From positions 310,001-374,000 of the forward strand of contig CAWFRG010000009.1 in the NCBI GenBank assembly GCA_963818205.1: a DNA stretch of 64,000 nucleotides, given 5' to 3'. The notes below the pieces were generated by a model that did no database searches, was not told where the DNA came from, and was given only the letters and a program-made list of their open reading frames with translations. Both the position numbers and the translations under genes were made by a program. Below are positions 32,450 to 41,609 of the stretch, piece by piece. The number at the start of each line of letters is the position of its first letter. The first letter of the stretch is position 1. Source of the stretch: CAVVYV01 sp963818205. GTDB taxonomy: Bacteria; Actinomycetota; Thermoleophilia; Solirubrobacterales; 70-9.

Positions 32450-33328
32450 ATGACCGCGCGTAGGCGACTCGTGCGAGTCCCCGCCTCCTCGGCCAACCTC
32501 GGCCCGGGCTACGACGTCCTTGCCGCGGCGCTGAGCCTCTACCTGGAGGTGGAGGTCGAGGAGACCGGATCGTTTTCGGTGGAGGCGAAGGGACTCGACG
32601 TGCCGCTCGACCGCTCGAATCTGTGCGTGCGGGCGTTCGAATGGCTGCGGCCGGCCGACGAGATCGCCTTCCGGATCCGGAGCGAGGTTCCCTTGGCGGC
32701 GGGCCTGGGCTCGAGCGCGGCCGCGATCGTCGCCGGGCTGCTCGCGGCCGACCACCTCTACGAGCTGGCGATGGAGCGCGAGGACCTGCTCAATCACGCG
32801 GCCAAGGTCGAGGGCCATCCCGACAACGTTGCGGCGGCGCTCTACGGCGGCTTCGTGGTCTGTTCGAACCTGGACGGCGCCGTCACCGCGACCCGGCTCG
32901 AGCCCCCGCAGGGGGTGGAAGGGGTGCTGGTGATTCCCGCCGGGCAGGTGCCCACCGATCAGGCGCGTGAGGCCCTGCCAAGCCAGGTGCCGATCGCCGA
33001 CGCGGTTGCCAACCTCGCCGCGGTCTCCGACCTGATCGTCGGCATCCAGCGCTCCGATCTCACCCTGATCGGCCGTGGGCTCGCCGACCGCATCCATCAG
33101 CCACACCGAGCCCACCTCTATCCACGCTCGATGGAGTTGGTCGCAGATGCGCCGAGACTGGGCGCGATCGGCGCGACCATCTCGGGCGCCGGCCCCAGCG
33201 TCCTCGTCTGGTCGTTCTGGCAGAGCACCGGGAAGGTGGTCGAGGCCCTCCGCAGGGAGGTCGGCGACTGGGCCGAGGTCCGCCGGGTCCCTTTCTCAGC
33301 AACCGGCGCCGACGTCCCGGAGCTCTAG
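32450..33328 (+). CDS. thrB: Homoserine kinase
   Basis: 292 residues, GHMP kinase. VRVPASSANLGPGYDVLAAAL at the N-terminus, ATP loop VPLAAGLGSSAAAIVAGLLAA, and C-terminal GAIGATISGAGPSVLVW. Makes O-phosphohomoserine for ThrC. ATG 32450 is the family start; longer upstream frames overlap the redoxin gene. The TAG overlaps the next GTG by one base (TAGTG). Confidence 0.94.
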   Translation: MTARRRLVRVPASSANLGPGYDVLAAALSLYLEVEVEETGSFSVEAKGLDVPLDRSNLCVRAFEWLRPADEIAFRIRSEVPLAAGLGSSAAAIVAGLLAADHLYELAMEREDLLNHAAKVEGHPDNVAAALYGGFVVCSNLDGAVTATRLEPPQGVEGVLVIPAGQVPTDQAREALPSQVPIADAVANLAAVSDLIVGIQRSDLTLIGRGLADRIHQPHRAHLYPRSMELVADAPRLGAIGATISGAGPSVLVWSFWQSTGKVVEALRREVGDWAEVRRVPFSATGADVPEL

Positions 33329-33699
33329 TGCGCGAGTCGGCGCTATCGCTCTGGTCCGAGGACTCCTTCCTCTCGATCGCCTCGAAGGGGTCGGCGCTCT
33401 CGATCGGCTCGGTCGGTTCGTTTGCCTCGATCGGCTCGATCGGGTCCGCGGGCTCCGCCTTCTCGGTCGGCTCGGCGGGGTCGGCGGGATCGGTGCTCTC
33501 CGCGGGTTCGGTCGCGTCGGTCCTATCCGAGCGCGGCCACGGCGCGATCCTCGGCGAGCCCGCCCCGCGGGAGGCAAAGCTGCTCTGTGCCGGGCTGCTC
33601 GCCCTCACCGGCGCCGCGATCGGCCTCTTCGCCATCGGCGCTGAGCCCAGGCGCCGGCCCCGGCGGCGTCCCGCATGCCGCGGGGCCGGCGTTTCCTGA
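33328..33699 (+). CDS. Ser/Gly triplet-repeat protein with C-terminal membrane helix
   Basis: 123 residues from GTG 33328. Residues about 14-66 repeat three-residue units with Ser every third position, such as IGS, VGS, FAS, AGS, VLS, giving an h-G/A-S period and hexapeptides like IGSVGS. The spacing fits a left-handed beta-helix or a flexible rod. A membrane helix follows (KLLCAGLLALTGAAIGLFAI), then a basic RRRPRRRP tail. The GTG overlaps the thrB stop, so it is translationally coupled to the amino-acid operon although its function is unknown. Confidence 0.7.
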   Translation: MRESALSLWSEDSFLSIASKGSALSIGSVGSFASIGSIGSAGSAFSVGSAGSAGSVLSAGSVASVLSERGHGAILGEPAPREAKLLCAGLLALTGAAIGLFAIGAEPRRRPRRRPACRGAGVS

Positions 33700-33717
33700 G
33701 CTCTCGCTGCTAGAGCC

Positions 33718-33927
33718 TCAAACCGTGAAGTTGAAGCCGCACTTCTTGCCCTTGTCGTTCGGGGCCGGGTGCTTCTTCTGCTTCTTCTTTGCCGAACATG
33801 GCTTCTGCGAATGCGGAACCCCGCCCTGGTCAGCGACGGAGCTGGCTACCGGGAAGGAGAGGGCGAGTGCAGCGCCAGTCACCAGCGTCGCAACCCTGCG
33901 CATCGTGCGTGACTTCACCTGGATCAC
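33718..33927 (-). CDS. Small secreted lysine-rich protein
   Basis: 69 residues. A signal peptide (VATLVTGAALALSFPVASSVA) precedes a short basic mature part with two Cys (PCSAKKKQKKHPAPNDKGKKCGFNF). AGGAGG is just upstream; GTG 33927 or the next in-frame GTG may be the start. Function unknown. Two 15-base direct repeats lie in its upstream region. It converges on the Ser/Gly-repeat gene over a short GCTCT/AGAGC hairpin. Confidence 0.65.
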   Translation of the reverse strand: MIQVKSRTMRRVATLVTGAALALSFPVASSVADQGGVPHSQKPCSAKKKQKKHPAPNDKGKKCGFNFTV

Positions 33928-33934
33928 ACCTCCT

Positions 33935-33967
33935 GGGTGGTCGAATACGTGGGGGTGGTCGAATACG
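33935..33967 (-). repeat. Two exact 15-nt direct repeats upstream of a small secreted protein gene
   Basis: GGGTGGTCGAATACG occurs at 33935-33949 and 33953-33967 (18-base period), immediately upstream of the ribosome site of the minus-strand gene ending at 33718. Such tandem spacing (slightly under two turns) could be a binding site or replication slippage. Confidence 0.5.
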
Positions 33968-34023
33968 ACTCTTAGAGCGCCGCCGCCGCTCGAGGGGTTA
34001 CGGGCAGCCGGAGAAGTGGGAGG

Positions 34024-34455
34024 TCAATCCAGGAGGCCGACCTGGCGCAGGATCGAGACCGAGTCGGAGTAGACGTCCTTGCGCTTGATCAACCCGTCCT
34101 CGAACGGGATCACGTCCACTCCTCGCCACTCGACCTTCTTGCCGGTGGGCGCGGCGACCAGATCGCCCCGGCGCATCTCGTTCTGGTGGGTCGCCGTCGC
34201 CGTCCACTCCTGGGTGACCACCCCGTCGCGAACGTAGAGCCGGCGGGTCTCGAAGTGGATGTCGGGCCAGGTCTCGAAGATCGAGCCGATGTGCTCGCGC
34301 GCCGCCTCGCCCTGCGCTGACTCGCCCGCGGTGTGGTTCTCGAAGACCATGCCGGGTGCGTGCATCGCCATGATCGCGTCGAGGTCGTGGCTGTTCCAGG
34401 CCTCGTTGTAATCTGCGATCTTCTGCTCCAGGGCTTTCGCCGAGTCTTCTCCCAC
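34024..34455 (-). CDS. SnoaL/NTF2-like protein
   Basis: About 143 residues from GTG 34455. The pattern ALEQKIADYNEAWNSHDLDAIMAMHAPGMVFENHTAGE, then HIGSIFETWPDIHFETRRLY and WRGVDVIPFEDGLIKRKDVYSD is the SnoaL-like polyketide cyclase/ester cyclase pattern of the NTF2 fold. Catalytic or binding role unknown. The ORF extends to 34491, but family proteins begin near the chosen start; no ribosome site decides it. Divergent from the cupin gene. Confidence 0.8.
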   Translation of the reverse strand: MGEDSAKALEQKIADYNEAWNSHDLDAIMAMHAPGMVFENHTAGESAQGEAAREHIGSIFETWPDIHFETRRLYVRDGVVTQEWTATATHQNEMRRGDLVAAPTGKKVEWRGVDVIPFEDGLIKRKDVYSDSVSILRQVGLLD

Positions 34456-34514
34456 GCCGAGAGGATATGTTCGCGCGGCGACTCGAGACAACTGGGGACC
34501 AGGAGGAGGAGCGC

Positions 34515-34890
34515 ATGGCGGACGGCTACACGATCAAGAACGTCGACGACTTCGAGCTGATGGAGGGGTCCGGCGGCGCCACCTGGCGCCTCGCCCGCAA
34601 GACCCTGGGCGCGGAGGCCTTCGGCTTCAACGTGGTCGACATCGAGCCCGGGGGTCAGATCCCGGCCCACGACCACAGCGGGGACGACCAGGAGGAGGTC
34701 TTCGTCATCCTCGAGGGGCAGGGGACGATCGTCGCCGGAGAAGAGGAGCACGAAGCCCCGGCCGGCACCTTCTGCCGCTTCGCCCCCGAGGTCACACCGG
34801 ACGATCCGCAACAAGTCGGACGCCCCGGTCCGCGCCCTCCTGATCGGCGTCCCGGTGAACAGCGGCTACGAGCCGATGTCCTGGGGCTAG
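34515..34890 (+). CDS. Cupin-domain protein, frameshifted
   Basis: About 124 residues when mended. TWRLARKTLGAEAFGFNVVDIEPGGQIPAHDHSGDDQEEVFVILEGQGTIV is a single cupin with metal His residues in HDHSGDDQEE, then PAGTFCRFAPEVT. At about 34797 one extra A breaks the frame; the true end reads RTIRNKSDAPVRALLIGVPVNSGYEPMSWG and stops at TAG 34888. ATG 34515 follows AGGAGGAG. Substrate unknown. Confidence 0.8.
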
Positions 34891-34911
34891 CCAGGCGACT
34901 GGAACCAGCCA

Positions 34912-36412
34912 CTAGGCGAGCAGGCCCTCGGCGATCCGCTCGGCGATCGCGATCGTGGTCAGGTTGGTGTTGGCGCGGGGGATCGTCGGCATCACCGATG
35001 CGTCGCAGACGTAGAGGCTCTCCACGCCGTGCACCTTGCCCGCACCGTCGACCACCGCTCCGGGGTCGCCGGGCTTTCCCATCCTGCAGGTCCCGACGGG
35101 ATGGAAGTAGCCGCGAACGTTCTGACGCAGCCAGGCGGCGATCTGGTCGCGGCCCTCGACCGTCGGGCCGGGAACGGCCTCATCCGCGACGCTCTCCGAG
35201 AACGAGTCGGTCGCCGCGATTCGGCGGACCAGCTCGACCCCGTCGATGAGCACCTCGAGGTCGGTCCCATCCGAATCGGTGAGGAAGCCGAGGTCGACGG
35301 CGAGCGGCTCGGCGGGCGCCGAGGAGCGCAGGCGAACGCTGCCGCTGGAGAGCGGCTTCATCACGTAGGGGCTGAGCTGGACCCGCCACTCCTGGCCGGT
35401 GACCTCGAGCGTGTCGCGTGCCGCCCAGGGGACGAGGTGGATGTCGCAGCTCCCGTCGGCGCAGGCGCTGCTCGCCGCTCGGATCATGTTCGCGTTGCCG
35501 AACATCCGACCTCCCGCCTCCTTCGCACGCAGCTCCGCCTCGAGCTCAGGGGCGGCGCCAAAGACGATGTTGACGCCGGAGTGGTCGAGCAGGTTGCGCC
35601 CAACCCCGGGCAGCTCGGCCGCGACCTCAATTCCCAGCTTCCCGAGCTCATCGCCGGGCCCCGACGCCGCTCCGGAGCAGGATCCCGGGCGAGCCGAACG
35701 CGCCCGCGCAGAGGACCACCACCCGGGCGAAGAGCTCGGTCTCGCCCTCGGCGGTCACCACCACCGCTCCGGTCGCCCGCTCGCCGTCAAGCAGCACCCT
35801 GTCCACGAGCGCGTCCCCGATCACGGTCAGGTCGGGCCGCTCCCGGGCGGGATCGAGATAGGCGAACGCGGTGCTCCAGCGCTTCCGGTCGCCGACGTTG
35901 CACGGCAGGTAGCCGACTCCCTCCGGGACCGTCAGGTCGTTGAAGTCGTCGAGGGCGGGGAGGCCCGCCTCCACCGCGGCCCGGTGGATTACGTGGGCCC
36001 ACTCGGGGACTTCGTCCTGATTCAGATACCGCGCCCCAATCTGCTCGCGACCCTGGTCCAGGTACGGCCGCAGCGTTTCCAGGTCCCAGCCGGGCGCGAA
36101 CTCGTCCCACTCGTCGTAGTCGACGCGATCCCCGATCGTCACGAAGCAGGCGTTGTGAGCCGAGCAGCCACCGATCACCCGGGCCCGGGAAAGCGAGAGC
36201 TCGGCCTCGGGATACCAGTCGTGGCTGTCTGTGGGCGAGCGCGGGTCGAGCAGGTCGGCCGGCCAATCGCCACTGTCCGCCGGACCATAGTCGGGACCGG
36301 CTTCCACCAGGGTCACCACTGCCCCTTCGCCGCTGAGGCGATTCGCCAGCACGCAGCCCGCGGTGCCCCCGCCGAGGATCAGGAAGTCAGAGGATCCGAA
36401 AGCCGGCGGCAT
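34912..36412 (-). CDS. GMC-family FAD oxidoreductase (choline dehydrogenase-like), frameshifted
   Basis: Two frames, joined near 35655, make one protein of about 500 residues. The N-terminal frame (start 36412) has the FAD-binding FLILGGGTAGCVLANRLSGEG, GGCSAHNACFVTIGDRVDYDEW and VVVLCAGAFGSPGILLRSGVG. The C-terminal frame has LLDHSGVNIVFG, HPVGTCRMGKPGDPGAVVDG (catalytic His) and VCDASVMPTIPRANTNLTTIAIAERIAEGL. It oxidises an alcohol with FAD; the substrate is not predictable. The break is a single base. Confidence 0.87.
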
Positions 36413-36446
36413 CGCCGGCGCAGCCTAGAGCGGTTTGGTCCTGACC

Positions 36447-36683
36447 TCAGGAAAACTCGTCGAGCAGCTCTTCCTGGCAGCGCTGCTCGTGGTCCCGCAG
36501 CTTGCGGGGTACTCCGGATTCTCCGGTCACCGACTCGTTGTGGGTGACGTCGACGAGCGCCCGGAAGCGCTCGGTCTCAGATCCGGGCCCGTCCTCGCGG
36601 GCTCCGTTTTCATTGCTCCTGGCCCTGCTCTCGGAGTCCCCCGGCTCGGGTTCCCCCTGGTGTTCGTCGGTCTGCTTGCTCAT
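36447..36683 (-). CDS. Small acidic hypothetical protein
   Basis: 78 residues from ATG 36683, which has GGGGAG upstream. Very polar and disordered-looking (QTDEHQGEPEPGDSESRARSNENG), with a helical end (RKLRDHEQRCQEELLDEF). Unrecognised. The longer ORF start at 36788 lies in the gltB promoter region, so I reject it. Confidence 0.55.
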   Translation of the reverse strand: MSKQTDEHQGEPEPGDSESRARSNENGAREDGPGSETERFRALVDVTHNESVTGESGVPRKLRDHEQRCQEELLDEFS

Positions 36684-36782
36684 CCTGAATCTCCCCGGCT
36701 TGAGTGATGAGGATCGGATAGTTTTGTTAACGCCTCCTAACGGTTGGAGTTTCGCACTATCGGCGGCGAATTTCCAGCTTGT

Positions 36783-36856
36783 TCGCAAATTGCGAGCAAA
36801 GGTGCCGGCTGGCGAATACCGGCGTCGGAAAGTGGGGAGGAGGCGGCTCTTATACT
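36783..36856 (+). promoter_or_regulatory. gltB upstream region: 13-bp palindrome and -10 box
   Basis: The 234 bases before gltB are unusually AT-rich and hold no gene. They contain a perfect palindrome TCGCAA-A-TTGCGA (36783-36795), a GCCGG...CCGGC inverted repeat (36804-36823), and a good -10 TATACT (36851-36856) without a clear -35 (GAAAGT at the 17-bp position). The palindrome lies 55 bp upstream of the -10, where an activator could bind. A nitrogen or amino-acid regulator is plausible but not shown. Confidence 0.45.
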
Positions 36857-36917
36857 TTTTGGCCCTTCAACCCCGTCGCGCGCCCGCTCGAAGAAGGCGC
36901 GGAAACCGGGAGGTCAA

Positions 36918-39900
36918 TTGAGCAACCCGTCCCCAGCCCGCCGCGAAGCCCTGCGGCCTGAGCGCTACTCCCCGGAGCGCGCCTATCGCCCGCGCGTCTC
37001 TCCCCCTAGCGTGGAGGACAAGGACGCCTGCGCGATCTACGCCTCCGTAAGGCGAGACGCCACGCCGAGCCACGAGCCGGTCACCCTGGCGCTCGAGTCG
37101 CTTCAGAAGATGCTCCACCGCGCCGGCAACGTCGACGGCGAGGGCGACGGCTGCGGCGTTCTGGTCGACCTCCCGACCAAGATCTGGGCCGAGGAGATTC
37201 GCTCCGGCGGCCACAACCCGTCGCTCGCTCTCGACGAGGCTTTCGCCGTCGCGCACATCTTCGTCGAGCGCTCCGCCGATCTCGAGAAGGTCCGCCACGA
37301 CGCTCGCGAGATCCTCGGGCGCCGCGGCTTCCGGATCCTCGCCGAGCGGGTGGCCGCGGTCGACTCCGCCGCTCTGGGTCCCACTGCGCGGGAGGAGGAG
37401 CCCCACTTCTGGCAGATCGGTGGCCTCGTCCCCGACGCCGCCGAGGGGGACGCATCCCTCTTCGGCCTCACGATCGAGCTCGAGGACGAGCTCGGCGTAC
37501 ACGTCGCCTCTCTCTCGGCCCACAGTTGCGTTTACAAGGTGATGGGCGCGCCCAAGGTGCTGGGGAGCTATTACCCCGACCTCTCCGACGAGCGCCTCGA
37601 GACCGTCGGCTGTCTCGGTCACAACCGCTATTCGACCAACACCTGGCCCTCCTTCCAGCGCGTCCAGCCCTTTGGCGTCCTCGGCCACAACGGGGAGATC
37701 AACACGATCGCCCAGCTCCGCCAGGAGGCGCGCATGCTGAGCATCCCGATCTCGGAAGGGAACTCGGACTCACAGGACCTGAACCGCACCGTCGAGGCCC
37801 TGATCCGACGCAACGGGCTCAGCCTCGCCGAGGCGATCGAGGTGGTGGTGCCGCCGATCGTCAACGAGATCGAGGCTCTGCCCGAGGATCTCCATCCCTT
37901 CTACCTCTATTTGCGGACGGCCATGGGCCCGTTCGCACAGGGCCCGGTGGCGCTGATCTCCCGCCACGCCGACGAGTGCGTGTTCTCGGCCGACGCCCTC
38001 GGGCTTCGCCCGCTCTGGCAGCTGGAGACGCCGGAGGACTTCGTCTTCAGCTCGGAGCCCGGCGTCGTCCCCATCCAGGAGATGGTCTCGGAGCCGAAGC
38101 CGCTCGCCCCCGGCGAGAAGTTCATGGTCACCGTGGACCGCGCGAAGCGGCGCTCGACCCTGCACCCGCATGAGGCGATGCTGCGCATCGTCAAGGACCG
38201 CTGGCTCGCCCGCACCGGGGCCGAGGAGGTCGCGGCCTTCGACCGCGCGCTGATCACAGGCGGCCCCCTCGAGGGGGCCGAGATCCCGGGCTACACGGCC
38301 GCGGGCCCCGCCGACCCGGTCCAGGTCGAGGACCGGGTGCTCGCCGGCTTCGGCTGGCAGCGCGACGACGTCAAGCTGGTGCAGCAGATGGCCTCGAACG
38401 GCGCCGAGCCGATCGGCTCGCTCGGCTACGACGGCCCCCTGGCCGCCCTCTCGCCCGAGCGCCAGAATCTCGCCGACTACTTCAAGGAGACGGTCGCCGT
38501 GGTCACCAACCCGGCGATCGACCGCGAGCGCGAGATCGAGCACTTCTCGACCCGCGCGATCTTCGGTCGCCGTCCCCCACTCGCCGACCCCTCCGAGCAC
38601 ACCGGGGTCACGGTCACCAACCTCCCGATTCTGCTCGGCGGCCACCATGACCTAGCGCCAATCGGCGACACCGACTATCGCCGGATCGCACGCGAGCAGG
38701 GGACCTACTTGCTCGAAGACCTCTGGGCCAAGTTCGGCGACGCCAAGGCGATCGATATCGCGCTGCTCGAGTCCGAGACGACCCAGGGCGCGATCGAGCG
38801 GATCAAGCAGGAGGCGGTCAAGGCCGCCAGCGAGGGCTCCCAGCTGCTCGTCCTCACCGACCGCACCGTCTACGACGGCGAGCGCCGATACCTCGATCCG
38901 CACCTGGCGATCTCGGCCATCGACCAGGCGCTGAAGCAGATCGAGGTCGAGCCCGGGGAGGAGAACCTCCGCCGACGCTGCTCGATCGTGCTGCGCTCGG
39001 CGGCGATCCGAAACGTCCACGACGTGGTCTTGGCCCTCGGCCTGGGTGCCAACGGCGTCTGCCCCTACGTGATGGTCGAAGTGATCTGCGTCGACGACTA
39101 CCCGTCCGACGTCGCCAACCTCTGCTCGGCGCTGCGCAAGGGGATCGAGAAGGTGATCTCGACGATCGGCATCCACGAGGTCCGCGGCTACGCGCGCCAG
39201 TTCTCCTCGATCGGGCTCAAGCCCGAGCTGGCCGAGATCTTCCAGACCGAGGCCTTCGCGGCGAGCGAGAAGGGCGGCGCCGGCTTCGCCAAGCTCGACG
39301 CCGACACCGATGCCCGGCACCGGATTCTCAGCGGCGAGGAGGAGTCGAAGCCGGCCAAGACCTTCCGCTTCTACCCGAAGGTCTACAAGGCCGCCGTGGC
39401 GGCATCCAACGGCAGTGCAAGCTATGAGGAGTACTCGCAGAAGGTGCGCGAGCTGGAGGCCGAGAACCCGATCTCGATGCGCCACATCATCGGGCTGAAG
39501 AAGGAGCCTGACCGCGAGCCGGTCGATCCGTCCCAGGTGGATGCCTCCGTCGGCCATCACTCCTACCCGCTGGTGATCAGCTCGATGAGCTTCGGCTCGC
39601 AGTCCGAGCCGGCGTTCCGTTCATACGCCGAAGCCGGTAAGGCGATCAACATCCTCTGCATCAACGGGGAGGGCGGCGAGATCCAGGACATGTACGGCAA
39701 GTACCGCAAGTGGCGTGGGCAGCAGGTCGCCTCGGGCCGCTTCGGCGTCTCGGCCGAGATGCTCAACTCCTCCTACGTCGCCGAGATCAAGATCGGCCAG
39801 GGCGCGAAGCCCGGCGAGGGCGGGCACCTGCCCGGCAAGAAGGTCTCGGAGAAGGTGGCGGCCGCGCGCAACGCCTCGCCCGGCACCGACCTGATCTCGC

Positions 39901-41594
39901 CCTCCAACAACCACGACCTCTACTCGATCGAGGACCTCGCGGAGCTGATCGACGAGTTGAAGACCGTCAACCCGGACCTGCGGGTGTCGGTCAAGGTGCC
40001 GGTGGTCCCGAACGTCGGCACGATCGGTCTCGGGATCGCCAAGGCGGGCGCCGACATCATCACCCTGTCGGGCTTCGAGGGCGGCACCGGCGCCGCGCGC
40101 CAGCACGCGCTCCGGCACACCGGCCTCCCCTCCGACATCGGCACCCGCGCGGTCCACAGGGCGCTGATGGAGGCGGGGATTCGAAACCGGGTCGAGATCT
40201 GGGCCGACGGCGGCTACCGCCACGCCCACGACGTGGTCAAGCTCCACTGCATGGGGGCGAACCGGGTCGCCTTCGGCACCCTGGCGATGGTCTCGCTCGG
40301 CTGCACGATCTGCCGCGGCTGCCAGCTCGACACCTGCCACGTCGGCATCGCGACCTCGATCGAGACGATCGAGCAGGCTGAGCAGCACGGCCTGAAGAAG
40401 TTCACCCCGGTCGCGGACGGTGCCGAGACCTGCGCCCGCTTCTTCCAGGCGATGGGCGAGGAGGTGAAGGAGGTGGTCGGCTCGCTCGGCTACGAGCGCG
40501 CCCAGGACCTGGTTGGCCGCTACGACCTGCTCGAGCAGATCTCCCATCAGGAGAAGATCGACCTGGCGCCGTTGATCACCCCGCTCGAGGAATTCCTCGA
40601 CCTCGAGCCCCTGGATCTCCCGGTGGAGGAGGAGGCGCTGGTCGAAGCACGCGCCGAGGCAGGGTTGGTCCGCGCCAAGCCGATCCGGATGGTGCCCAAG
40701 CAGGCCTCGACCGAGATCGCGCAGGTGGCCGACAAGGTCTTCGAGGGCTCATGCGTGACTGTTGAGTTCCCCCGCCGGACCGACGCCCACGACCGGGTGC
40801 TCGGCACCGAGCTATCCGGCGCGATCGCCCGCGCACGCATCTACGAGGGAGCCCCCGAGGGCTCCGACAACGACCAGCTCGCGGCGTTGCACTTCAATGG
40901 AGGGAGCGTCGCCGGCCAGGGCTTCGGCGCCTTCAACGAGTGGGGCGTCACCTGCCGGGTCGAGGGCGGCGCCCAGGACGGCGTCGGCAAGACGATGCTG
41001 GGGGGGACGGTGTCGATCCTCAAGGGCAAGAATGCCGAGGGCCGGCGGCTGAACGGATCGGTCGGCAAGTCCTTCGCCTACGGCGCCCAGCGAGGTCACC
41101 TCTTCGTCCAGGGCTCGGCCGACTCGCGCTTCTGCATCCGCCTCTCCGGCGCCGACGTGGTCCTCGCCGGCGAGCCGGCGGAGCCGCTCGACGACTCCAA
41201 GGGCTGCATCGTCGACCGCGCCAACGCCAAGGGCTTCGCCTTCGAGTACATGACCTCGGGACGCGCCGTGGTCCTCGGCGACATCGGCCCCTGGGCCTGC
41301 GCCGGGATGACCGGCGGGAGGGTCTACGTCCGGGTGAACGACGAGTGGAACCTCGACCGCGCCGCGATCGGGAGGCGCCTGGGCGAGGGAGCGAAGGTGG
41401 CGCTCGAGGAGATCGACGCCGAGGGCCAGCTCGACCTCGAGGAACTGCTTGGCCGTTACACGGCCGAACTTCGCGCCACCGACCAGGGGGACGAGGCCGA
41501 GCGGATTCAGGCCCTCCTCGGCGACGCCGCCGCCAACTTCCTGATGATCATCCCCGAGAAGGTCCAGGCGGACCCGAGCATCTCAACTGAGTAG
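36918..41594 (+). CDS. gltB: Glutamate synthase, large (GltB-type) subunit
   Basis: 1558 residues from TTG 36918, which has GGGAGG four bases upstream; the ORF to 36744 would run through the promoter. The class II amidotransferase Cys is at about residue 38 (KDACAIYASVRR), so a 37-residue propeptide must be cut. Then CLGHNRYSTNTWPSFQRVQPF and LGHNGEINTI. The FMN-binding synthase domain has SSMSFGSQSEPAFRSYAEAG and GQGAKPGEGGHLPGKKV; a 3Fe-4S site is in GCTICRGCQLDTCHVG (near residue 1135). The GXGXG domain follows (GGSVAGQGFGAFN). It makes glutamate from 2-oxoglutarate and glutamine. No small subunit (gltD) is in the window. Confidence 0.94.
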   Translation: MSNPSPARREALRPERYSPERAYRPRVSPPSVEDKDACAIYASVRRDATPSHEPVTLALESLQKMLHRAGNVDGEGDGCGVLVDLPTKIWAEEIRSGGHNPSLALDEAFAVAHIFVERSADLEKVRHDAREILGRRGFRILAERVAAVDSAALGPTAREEEPHFWQIGGLVPDAAEGDASLFGLTIELEDELGVHVASLSAHSCVYKVMGAPKVLGSYYPDLSDERLETVGCLGHNRYSTNTWPSFQRVQPFGVLGHNGEINTIAQLRQEARMLSIPISEGNSDSQDLNRTVEALIRRNGLSLAEAIEVVVPPIVNEIEALPEDLHPFYLYLRTAMGPFAQGPVALISRHADECVFSADALGLRPLWQLETPEDFVFSSEPGVVPIQEMVSEPKPLAPGEKFMVTVDRAKRRSTLHPHEAMLRIVKDRWLARTGAEEVAAFDRALITGGPLEGAEIPGYTAAGPADPVQVEDRVLAGFGWQRDDVKLVQQMASNGAEPIGSLGYDGPLAALSPERQNLADYFKETVAVVTNPAIDREREIEHFSTRAIFGRRPPLADPSEHTGVTVTNLPILLGGHHDLAPIGDTDYRRIAREQGTYLLEDLWAKFGDAKAIDIALLESETTQGAIERIKQEAVKAASEGSQLLVLTDRTVYDGERRYLDPHLAISAIDQALKQIEVEPGEENLRRRCSIVLRSAAIRNVHDVVLALGLGANGVCPYVMVEVICVDDYPSDVANLCSALRKGIEKVISTIGIHEVRGYARQFSSIGLKPELAEIFQTEAFAASEKGGAGFAKLDADTDARHRILSGEEESKPAKTFRFYPKVYKAAVAASNGSASYEEYSQKVRELEAENPISMRHIIGLKKEPDREPVDPSQVDASVGHHSYPLVISSMSFGSQSEPAFRSYAEAGKAINILCINGEGGEIQDMYGKYRKWRGQQVASGRFGVSAEMLNSSYVAEIKIGQGAKPGEGGHLPGKKVSEKVAAARNASPGTDLISPSNNHDLYSIEDLAELIDELKTVNPDLRVSVKVPVVPNVGTIGLGIAKAGADIITLSGFEGGTGAARQHALRHTGLPSDIGTRAVHRALMEAGIRNRVEIWADGGYRHAHDVVKLHCMGANRVAFGTLAMVSLGCTICRGCQLDTCHVGIATSIETIEQAEQHGLKKFTPVADGAETCARFFQAMGEEVKEVVGSLGYERAQDLVGRYDLLEQISHQEKIDLAPLITPLEEFLDLEPLDLPVEEEALVEARAEAGLVRAKPIRMVPKQASTEIAQVADKVFEGSCVTVEFPRRTDAHDRVLGTELSGAIARARIYEGAPEGSDNDQLAALHFNGGSVAGQGFGAFNEWGVTCRVEGGAQDGVGKTMLGGTVSILKGKNAEGRRLNGSVGKSFAYGAQRGHLFVQGSADSRFCIRLSGADVVLAGEPAEPLDDSKGCIVDRANAKGFAFEYMTSGRAVVLGDIGPWACAGMTGGRVYVRVNDEWNLDRAAIGRRLGEGAKVALEEIDAEGQLDLEELLGRYTAELRATDQGDEAERIQALLGDAAANFLMIIPEKVQADPSISTE

Positions 41595-41609
41595 GTCTCG
41601 ACGGGGGCG

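Noticed and set aside
36744..36917. N-terminal extension of the gltB ORF
   Set aside because: It crosses an AT-rich promoter region with a -10 box; TTG 36918 has a proper ribosome site.
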